Assembly: GCA_051877705.1 (NCBI GenBank) | Contig: JBJEJD010000139.1 | Span: forward strand, 1-12,100 | Origin: Coprococcus_A sp051877705 | Lineage (GTDB): Bacteria; Bacillota; Clostridia; Lachnospirales; Lachnospiraceae | Reading direction: 5' to 3' | DNA: 12,100 nucleotides | Shown here: positions 6,775-12,100 of the stretch, one piece after another | Position numbering within the stretch: the first letter of the stretch is position 1 | Layout of the letters: every line of letters begins with the position of its first letter | The notes under the pieces: model-generated | Told to the model about the DNA's origin: nothing | Database searches by the model: none | Seen by the model: the letters and a program-made list of their open reading frames with translations, nothing else | Translations under genes and position numbers: made by a program

Positions 6775-7608
6775 ATGAAAAAGAAAAAAATATCTGTCTA
6801 TCATGTGATCTGTGCTCTCGTTCTCATTGTCATGCTGATCATTTGTGTATATCCGATTATCTGGATGTTTCTTGGCTCCATGAAAGATAAATCAGAGTTT
6901 TACACGAATATCTGGGGTCTGCCGTCGCAATTTCATCTGGAGAATTATTTTGCGGCATGGAAAAATGCAGATCTCGGACGGCGTTTTATTAACAGCATCG
7001 TGGTAACAGTCGGCTCCATGTGCATTATGATACCAGTTACCAGCTGTGCAGCCTATGCTGTTGCCAGACTGAAATTCAAAGGCAGAAATCTGATCTATAT
7101 GTATCTGCTGACGGGTATCATGATTCCGGCGGGCGTACTGGGTATTCCAACCTTTACTGTTGCCATGAAAATGGGCATGCTGAATGCCCACTGGGGGCTG
7201 ATGCTCATTTATGCGGCCCAGAATATCGCCATGGGTATGTTTATCATGCGTGGGTTCTTCATATCACTGCCGAAGGAACTGGAGGAGGCGGCCATGATTG
7301 ACGGATGTTCCCGGTTCGGCTGTTTTGTGCGCATCATTGTACCGCTGGCCCGGGCCGGTGTTGCCACTCAGGTCATTTTCAGCGGCCTGACCATCTGGAA
7401 TGACTATTTCATGGCCAATATTATGATCACCAGGGACGAACTGCGGACATTGCCATTGTCCATTGCGAATTTTGTAGGCAAGCATTCCACCAACTATCCG
7501 GAGCTCTTCGCCATGCTCACCATGGCCACCCTGCCGATCATCATCATATTCATCCTGTCACAGCGAAGCTTCATAGAAGGTGTATCCGCAGGCGCTGTTA
7601 AGGGTTAG
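6775..7608 (+). CDS. ABC transporter permease, MalG/UgpE type
   Basis: A 277-residue inner-membrane protein with about six membrane segments and a very basic N-terminus (MKKKK). The EAA loop EEAAMIDGCSRFGCFVRIIVP is at residues 170-190, with Gly177 and the closing Pro190. The C-terminus ends in FIEGVSAGAVKG, typical of MalG-type partners. The start is set at the ATG at 6775 on ribosome-binding-site spacing; a GTG at 6772 would add one Met. It follows the MalF-type gene by 13 bases and is translated from its own strong site. Together the two permeases need a shared MsmK/UgpC-like ATPase from elsewhere in the genome. Confidence 0.92.
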   Translation: MKKKKISVYHVICALVLIVMLIICVYPIIWMFLGSMKDKSEFYTNIWGLPSQFHLENYFAAWKNADLGRRFINSIVVTVGSMCIMIPVTSCAAYAVARLKFKGRNLIYMYLLTGIMIPAGVLGIPTFTVAMKMGMLNAHWGLMLIYAAQNIAMGMFIMRGFFISLPKELEEAAMIDGCSRFGCFVRIIVPLARAGVATQVIFSGLTIWNDYFMANIMITRDELRTLPLSIANFVGKHSTNYPELFAMLTMATLPIIIIFILSQRSFIEGVSAGAVKG

Positions 7609-7619
7609 GAGGAAAAGAA

Positions 7620-8552
7620 ATGTTTGAGGAAAATTATTTATTTCATGTGCCGGCCCAGAAGCGCATCAAGGTGATTCTGGATACGGATGTCCGCAATGAG
7701 GTGGATGATCAGTTTGCGATCATGCATGCGCTGATGACGCCGAAATTTGATGTGAGGGGTATTATTGCGGCTCATTTTGGACATGACCGTATTGAGGAGT
7801 CCATGGAGGCAAGCTATGAGGAACTGCAGAAGGTTCTGCATTATGCGGGTCTGGAAGGAAAAGTACGGACAGCCAGGGGCAGCAGGACGGCATTAAAGGT
7901 ACTGCAAAAGGGGTACTTTGGAAATATTCCGGCCTATGATAATGAAGGTGTCCGGATGATCATTGAGGAAGCCATGGCGCTGGCGCCGGGTGAAAAGTTA
8001 TACATCGGTGTGCTTGGGCCGATGACGGACATTGCCTGTGCGCTGATGCTGGAGCCTGCCATCGAGTCCAGGATCATTATTGTCTGGAATGGCGGCAATA
8101 TCTATCCGAACGGCGGCATGGAATTCAACCTGGTCAATGATATCACGGCAGCCAATATTGTGTTGTCTTCTAAAGCGGAGATCTGGCAGATACCGACGAA
8201 GGTCTATGCGAAGCCGAGAGTGGGGCTTGCGGAGCTGCAGCTGAAGGTTTATCCGTGCGGAGAGATCGGAAAATTCCTTTTTAATGAAGTTGTAGACTTT
8301 TTTGAAGAAATGAAAAAATCTCCGGGATGGCCGAGGGCGGAATCCCTGGATATCTGTGACCTGACAGTCATTGGCCTGATGATGGAGGAGCATAATTATT
8401 GCTACAGCTGGAAACAGGCGCCATATATTGGTGAGGACATGTATTATCGGGAGAATCATGAGAACCGGCCGATCCGGGTCTATGAAGATATCGATGGGAG
8501 GTATATACTGGAGGATTTCTTCAGCAAGCTAAAGATTAACTACGGATCTTAA
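7620..8552 (+). CDS. Divergent nucleoside hydrolase (inosine/uridine-preferring hydrolase superfamily)
   Basis: A 310-residue cytoplasmic enzyme; nucleoside hydrolases cleave the N-glycosidic bond of ribonucleosides with a bound Ca2+. The N-terminal aspartate cluster is DTDVRNEVDD (21-30), two residues longer than the classical DTDxxxDD, but the calcium-ligand aspartates are present. Also seen are WNGGN (156-160), the sugar-binding EFN motif at 168-170 followed by ND at 173-174, and ICDLTVIGL, in which D247 appears to match the last calcium Asp while the usual preceding His is Cys246. Length fits the family. AGGAGGAAA precedes the ATG. It is the last gene of the operon, next to ribokinase in function, which supports a ribose-releasing role. 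The changed motifs suggest an altered substrate, perhaps an unusual nucleoside or another riboside; this is inference. Confidence 0.82.
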   Translation: MFEENYLFHVPAQKRIKVILDTDVRNEVDDQFAIMHALMTPKFDVRGIIAAHFGHDRIEESMEASYEELQKVLHYAGLEGKVRTARGSRTALKVLQKGYFGNIPAYDNEGVRMIIEEAMALAPGEKLYIGVLGPMTDIACALMLEPAIESRIIIVWNGGNIYPNGGMEFNLVNDITAANIVLSSKAEIWQIPTKVYAKPRVGLAELQLKVYPCGEIGKFLFNEVVDFFEEMKKSPGWPRAESLDICDLTVIGLMMEEHNYCYSWKQAPYIGEDMYYRENHENRPIRVYEDIDGRYILEDFFSKLKINYGS

Positions 8553-8562
8553 TATTCTTTTT

Positions 8563-8604
8563 AAATCGCTCAGGTATAAAACGTTTGACCTGAGCGATTT
8601 TATT
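8563..8604 (+). terminator. Operon terminator after the nucleoside hydrolase gene
   Basis: A perfect 13-bp inverted repeat (8563-8575 with 8588-8600) with a 12-base loop is followed by TTTTATTT. It starts 11 bases after the stop and separates the riboside operon from the SulP gene. The flanking A and T runs make it potentially bidirectional. Confidence 0.85.
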
Positions 8605-8611
8605 TCATAAC

Positions 8612-8709
8612 TGTTAGAAATAACGCTTTTGTACAGTAAAAAGTGTTTATATTTGTGTAGATTTTTCCATATTCTCAGCGTATAATAGACATGTTTTGCG
8701 TGTTAGAAA
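8612..8709. repeat. Pair of TGTTAGAAA direct repeats flanking the SulP promoter
   Basis: Identical 9-base words lie at 8612-8620 and 8701-8709, start points 89 bases apart, on either side of the probable -10. Each is followed within two to four bases by AACG. Between them, 8622-8630 and 8639-8647 form a 9-bp hairpin with one G-U pair. The pair could be operator copies, or chance in AT-rich DNA. Confidence 0.3.
8658..8686 (+). promoter_or_regulatory. Probable promoter of the SulP gene
   Basis: A consensus TATAAT lies at 8681-8686. At 17 bases upstream there is only a poor -35 (TAGATT, 8658-8663), so the promoter may be weak or need an activator. The start would be near 8693, leaving a leader of about 50 bases. 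The terminator just upstream makes an independent promoter necessary. Confidence 0.5.
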
Positions 8710-8742
8710 ATCAACGTAAACAGAGAGAGGATTAAAAGAAAA

Positions 8743-10389
8743 ATGGAAAAATTAAAACCAATGTTATGGTCCGTTATGAAGGGCTATACGAAAGAACAAT
8801 TTGTAAAAGATGTTATTGCAGGTATTATTGTGGCCATTATTGCACTGCCGCTGTCCATCGCCCTGGCGCTGGCATCGGGTGTAACACCTGAAATGGGTAT
8901 TTACACGGCCATTACAGCAGGATTTGTCATTTCATTCCTCGGCGGAAGCCGTGTGCAGATTGCGGGGCCGACGGCAGCCTTTGCGACCATTGTAGCCGGA
9001 ATTGCCGCCCAGAATGGTATTGAAGGTCTGGCCCTGGCTACGGTGATGGCAGGTATTATCCTGATCCTGATGGGTGTCTGTCGTATGGGAAGCCTGATCA
9101 AGTATATTCCGTATACAATCACAACAGGTTTCACGGCAGGTATTGCTGTGACGATTTTTGTTGGACAGATTAAAGATTTCCTCGGACTGTCCGTTGTGTC
9201 CGAAGAACCATTGATCGAGACCATGGATAAGCTGGCTGCGGATGTCCGTTTTATTCATACGATTAATGTGCAGGCTGTTATTGTTGGTGCTGTCTGCCTG
9301 CTCATCCTTGTTTTATGGCCGAAGGTCAATGACAAGATTCCGGCATCACTGCTGGCGGTTATCGCTGGTATTATTATGGTAAAAGGGCTGGGAATGCAGG
9401 TTAATACCATTGGCGATCTGTATACGATCTCCAATAAACTGCCGGGACTTACCATTCCGTCTTTCAGTTTTAAAATGGTACAGACATTACTGCCGGATGC
9501 ATTTACCATTGCTATTCTTGCAGCTATTGAATCTCTTTTGTCCTGCGTGGTGGCAGATGGTATGATCAATTCCAGACATCGTTCCAATATGGAGCTGGTG
9601 GCTCAGGGTGCCGGTAATATTACATCCGCATTATTTGGCGGCATTCCGGCCACGGGAGCTATTGCGCGTACAGCAGCCAATATTAAGAACGGCGGCCGCA
9701 CACCGATTGCCGGTATGGTCCATGCCGTAACGCTGCTGTTGATACTTGTAATTCTCATGCCTTATGCGGCATTGATCCCAATGCCGACCATTGCGGCTAT
9801 TCTGTTTATAGTTGCTTATAATATGAGCGAATGGCGTAAATTTGTTTATCTGGTGAAAACTGCGCCAAAGAGTGATATAATAGTACTGGTGTTGACCTTT
9901 GTGCTGACTGTTGTATTTGATCTGGTTGTTGCCATTGAGGTCAATATGGTACTGGCATCCATGCTCTTTATGAAACGTATGAGTGAAGAGACGGAAGTTG
10001 CCGGATGGAAATATATTGATGATGAAAATGATCCTGATAGTATCAATCTCAGAACCGTACCGAAGAATATCCGTGTTTATGAGATGAGTGGCCCGCTGTT
10101 CTTTGGTGCTGCTGACAAGATTGCAGATATCCGCACCAAGGATTTTAATAATTGTCTGATCCTGCGTATGAGAAGCGTGAATGCCATTGATGCGACAGCT
10201 ATGCATGCGTTGGAGATGCTCTGGGAGAAATGTCAGAAGCAGAACGTGACACTGATCTTTTCCCATGTGAATGAGCAGCCAATGGCGGCTATGAAAAAGT
10301 CCGGTCTTTATGATAAAGTTGGTGCTGAGAATTTCTGTGTACATATTGATGATGCGCTGGCAAGGGGTGCTGCATTAGGTAAGGAATGA
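8743..10389 (+). CDS. SulP/SLC26-family anion transporter with C-terminal STAS domain
   Basis: A 548-residue inner-membrane protein. Residues 20-410 form the transport domain with many hydrophobic segments. They carry SulP signatures: GVTPEMGIYTAITAGF (47-61), SRVQIAGPTAAFATI (69-83), AAIESLLSCVVADG (260-273) with the conserved Glu262, and GGIPATGAIARTAANIKNG (299-317). Residues 440-540 form a cytoplasmic STAS domain (YEMSGPLFFGAADKI, then AIDATAMHALE), which in this family binds regulators and tunes transport. The ribosome binding site (GAGAGG, 12 bases before the ATG) is only fair. SulP proteins move sulfate, bicarbonate or dicarboxylates, usually coupled to Na+ or H+. No sulfur-assimilation gene is nearby, so the ion cannot be assigned. 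Length is typical of bacterial members. Confidence 0.93.
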   Translation: MEKLKPMLWSVMKGYTKEQFVKDVIAGIIVAIIALPLSIALALASGVTPEMGIYTAITAGFVISFLGGSRVQIAGPTAAFATIVAGIAAQNGIEGLALATVMAGIILILMGVCRMGSLIKYIPYTITTGFTAGIAVTIFVGQIKDFLGLSVVSEEPLIETMDKLAADVRFIHTINVQAVIVGAVCLLILVLWPKVNDKIPASLLAVIAGIIMVKGLGMQVNTIGDLYTISNKLPGLTIPSFSFKMVQTLLPDAFTIAILAAIESLLSCVVADGMINSRHRSNMELVAQGAGNITSALFGGIPATGAIARTAANIKNGGRTPIAGMVHAVTLLLILVILMPYAALIPMPTIAAILFIVAYNMSEWRKFVYLVKTAPKSDIIVLVLTFVLTVVFDLVVAIEVNMVLASMLFMKRMSEETEVAGWKYIDDENDPDSINLRTVPKNIRVYEMSGPLFFGAADKIADIRTKDFNNCLILRMRSVNAIDATAMHALEMLWEKCQKQNVTLIFSHVNEQPMAAMKKSGLYDKVGAENFCVHIDDALARGAALGKE

Positions 10390-10432
10390 TACGGGAAGGG
10401 ATAAGTGTAAAAACTGAAAGGAAGGTATCGGG

Positions 10433-11065
10433 ATGGAAGTAAAATGGCTGGGACATTCTTGTTTTAAGATTTCCCATGAGGGACACAGTGTTGTATTTGA
10501 TCCTTTTCAACCGGGAAGCGTACCGGGGCTTCAGGATATTCATGAGACGGCGGATATGGTCGTATGCAGTCATGAGCATTTTGACCACAATTACAGAGAA
10601 GCAGTAGATGTATCGTCTGGTAAGACGGAGGGACTGCCGGATGTGCTGGCACTTACGGTTGACCATGATGATAAGAATGGTTCATTGCGGGGATGGTCCG
10701 ATATTCTGATTATGAATATGGGAGGATTCAAGATTGCGCATTTTGGTGATCTCGGATGTGAACTGACAGAGAGACAGAAGAAGAAATTGAGGAATCTGGA
10801 TCTGGCGCTGGTTCCGGTGGGCGGTTATTATACCATTGACGGTGCCCAGGCGGCGGCTCTGGTGAAGGAGCTTGCACCGATGGTGACAATTCCGATGCAT
10901 TACAGCAGTGCCAGCTTTGGCTTTGATGAAATCGGATATGTGGAGACATTTACGGACCAGTTTGACCGGAAGATGGTACATATGATAGATAGTAATGCAA
11001 TGACCATTGAAAAGGGGATGAGACAGCAGATTGCTGTGCTGACCTATGGAAAGGAAAGGGTGTAA
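10433..11065 (+). CDS. Metallo-beta-lactamase-fold hydrolase (UlaG/UPF0173-like)
   Basis: A 210-residue cytoplasmic protein. The start WLGHSCFKI is typical of the UPF0173/UlaG branch. The metal motif is SHEHFDHNY, giving H47, H49, D51 and H52. Further ligand candidates are H103 with D106 (AHFGDLG) and H156 (IPMHY). These support an intact di-metal site. Branch members include L-ascorbate-6-phosphate lactonase and many proteins without known substrates; nothing here points to ascorbate. AAAGGAAGG precedes the ATG. It starts 43 bases after the SulP stop with no promoter or terminator visible between, so it is probably cotranscribed with SulP and asnA. Fold call strong; function unknown. Confidence 0.85.
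   Translation: MEVKWLGHSCFKISHEGHSVVFDPFQPGSVPGLQDIHETADMVVCSHEHFDHNYREAVDVSSGKTEGLPDVLALTVDHDDKNGSLRGWSDILIMNMGGFKIAHFGDLGCELTERQKKKLRNLDLALVPVGGYYTIDGAQAAALVKELAPMVTIPMHYSSASFGFDEIGYVETFTDQFDRKMVHMIDSNAMTIEKGMRQQIAVLTYGKERV
11053..11060 (+). promoter_or_regulatory. Ribosome binding site that decides the asnA start
   Basis: GGAAAGGG ends 6 bases before the ATG at 11067 and lies downstream of the in-frame ATG at 11046. That upstream ATG would add seven residues with no family match, so 11067 is preferred. Confidence 0.55.
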
Positions 11066-11066
11066 T

Positions 11067-12074
11067 ATGGGGAAAATCATGATACCTGAGAATTATCATT
11101 CTTGTCTCAGCAGTTATGAGACACAGGAAGCTATTGGCATGATCAAGAATCTTATGCAGAAAAAGCTCTGCATGGCGTTAAATCTGAAGCGTGTGACGGC
11201 TCCGCTTTTTGTGGATCCGGCTTCTGGTCTGAACGATGATCTGAATGGTGTGGAGCGGCCGGTTTCTTTTGAAATCCCGGATGCAAAGATGGAAGCTCAG
11301 GTGGTCCATTCTCTGGCGAAATGGAAACGTATGGCTCTGTACCGCTATGATTTTCATGTGGGACGGGGACTGCTCTGTGATATGAATGCTATCCGCAGGG
11401 ATGAAGAGCTTGATAATCTCCATTCTGCTTATGTAGATCAGTGGGACTGGGAGAAGATCATTACTGCAGAGGACAGAAATTTTGATTATCTGAAGAATAC
11501 AGTGAAGCGTATCGTGGAATCTATCTGCAATACACTGGATGAAGTAAAATATCGATATGAGCATCTTCATACAGAACTTTGCCGGGATATTGCTTTTGTC
11601 ACGTCTCAGGAACTGGAGGATATGTATCCGGATCTTACGCCGAAGGAAAGAGAGAATGCCTATGCAAGGGAGAAGAAGACCATCTTCATCATGCAGATCG
11701 GCGATCTTCTGAAATCCGGAGAACGTCATGACGGCCGTGCGCCGGATTATGATGACTGGCAGTTAAACGGGGATCTGCTGTTCTGGCATGAGCCGCTGCA
11801 GTGTGCGTTGGAGGTATCCTCCATGGGTATCCGTGTGGATGCAAAATCTCTGGATGAACAGCTGACCAAGGCTGGCTGCGATGACAGACGCAGGCTGCCA
11901 TTTCATCAGATGCTGCTGAATAACGAGCTGCCGCTGACCATTGGCGGAGGTATTGGTCAGTCAAGAATCTGTATGCTGCTGCTGCAGAAAGCCCATGTGG
12001 GTGAAGTTCAGGCATCCATCTGGGATGAAGAGACACTGAGAGCCTGCAGGGAAGCCGGAATAGAAATTTTATAA
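11067..12074 (+). CDS. asnA: Aspartate-ammonia ligase (AsnA-type asparagine synthetase)
   Basis: A 335-residue cytoplasmic enzyme that makes asparagine from aspartate, ammonia and ATP (giving AMP and PPi); it is related to class II aminoacyl-tRNA synthetases. Blocks shared with E. coli AsnA are easy to see: VVHSLAKWKR (79-88), YVDQWDWE (122-129), TSQELEDMYPDL (179-190), RHDGRAPDYDDW (220-231), ELSSMGIRVD-like EVSSMGIRVD (249-258) and TIGGGIGQSR (291-300), which ends in the class II motif 3 arginine. Length matches the family (about 330). The start is chosen at 11067; an ATG at 11046 would overlap the previous gene. Only one base separates it from the hydrolase stop, so the two are probably cotranscribed and coupled. 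No T-box or other leader fits in the gap. No terminator is visible in the 26 bases left in the window. Confidence 0.96.
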   Translation: MGKIMIPENYHSCLSSYETQEAIGMIKNLMQKKLCMALNLKRVTAPLFVDPASGLNDDLNGVERPVSFEIPDAKMEAQVVHSLAKWKRMALYRYDFHVGRGLLCDMNAIRRDEELDNLHSAYVDQWDWEKIITAEDRNFDYLKNTVKRIVESICNTLDEVKYRYEHLHTELCRDIAFVTSQELEDMYPDLTPKERENAYAREKKTIFIMQIGDLLKSGERHDGRAPDYDDWQLNGDLLFWHEPLQCALEVSSMGIRVDAKSLDEQLTKAGCDDRRRLPFHQMLLNNELPLTIGGGIGQSRICMLLLQKAHVGEVQASIWDEETLRACREAGIEIL

Positions 12075-12100
12075 ATATACGAATGTCCTGTGGAAAGAAT
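12075..12100. other. Short tail after asnA
   Basis: The last 26 bases hold no gene or recognisable signal; the sequence ends before any terminator. Confidence 0.6.

Noticed and set aside
7020..7301. Cys/His-rich 93-codon + strand frame inside the second permease
   Set aside because: It is out of frame with a permease that shows intact EAA and membrane features, and has no separate translation signals.
9631..10344. A 237-codon minus-strand open frame inside the SulP gene
   Set aside because: It lies entirely opposite well-conserved SulP and STAS sequence and its His/Asn/Gln-rich translation looks like a shadow frame.
11040..11066. T-box or other asparagine-sensing leader for asnA
   Set aside because: There is only one base between the hydrolase stop and the chosen asnA start, so no leader can fit.

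Overview
The window looks like a chromosomal segment of an anaerobic Firmicute, most likely a gut-type Clostridia of the Lachnospiraceae kind. The basis is moderate GC with AT-rich intergenic regions, strong AGGAGG-type ribosome binding sites, a 2-hydroxyacyl-CoA-dehydratase-type activase, a CUT1 sugar ABC importer without its own ATPase, and an AsnA-type asparagine synthetase. The taxonomic call is inference from style and gene content. All ten genes lie on the + strand; no rRNA, tRNA, insertion sequence or CRISPR array was seen.

Layout. (1) 1-651: the C-terminal part of an ATP-dependent activase of the HgdC/BcrAD/YjiL family, cut by the window edge. (2) 690-1121: a stand-alone SpoT-like HD hydrolase, followed by a perfect 16-bp hairpin terminator. 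(3) 1122-1532: a 400-base gene-free stretch. Its left half carries six TCTTTNGTNY repeats at mostly 20-22 bp spacing, and a minus-strand extended -10 that could drive a short RNA through the repeats to the hairpin. Its right half carries a strong + strand promoter and a near-perfect 25-bp palindrome. (4) 1533-8552: a compact catabolic operon with, in order, a LacI regulator fused to a PfkB kinase, a separate ribokinase, a solute-binding lipoprotein, two MalF/MalG-type permeases and a divergent nucleoside hydrolase, closed by a 13-bp hairpin terminator at 8563-8604. (5) 8743-10389: a SulP anion transporter with a STAS domain and its own probable promoter. (6) 10433-11065 and 11067-12074: a metallo-beta-lactamase-fold hydrolase and aspartate-ammonia ligase (asnA), one base apart.

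The central operon reads as a riboside-use system. The binding protein and permeases import a substrate using an ATPase encoded elsewhere. The nucleoside-hydrolase-like enzyme would free a pentose, ribokinase would phosphorylate it, and the LacI-PfkB fusion would control transcription. The fusion is the most unusual protein here. It is a full-length LacI repressor joined in frame to a full-length kinase domain whose active-site motifs have drifted (GAAD in place of the usual G/A-A-G-D), while the next gene encodes a kinase with the usual motifs. That pattern suggests the fused kinase domain senses rather than catalyses. The exact substrate cannot be read from the sequence.
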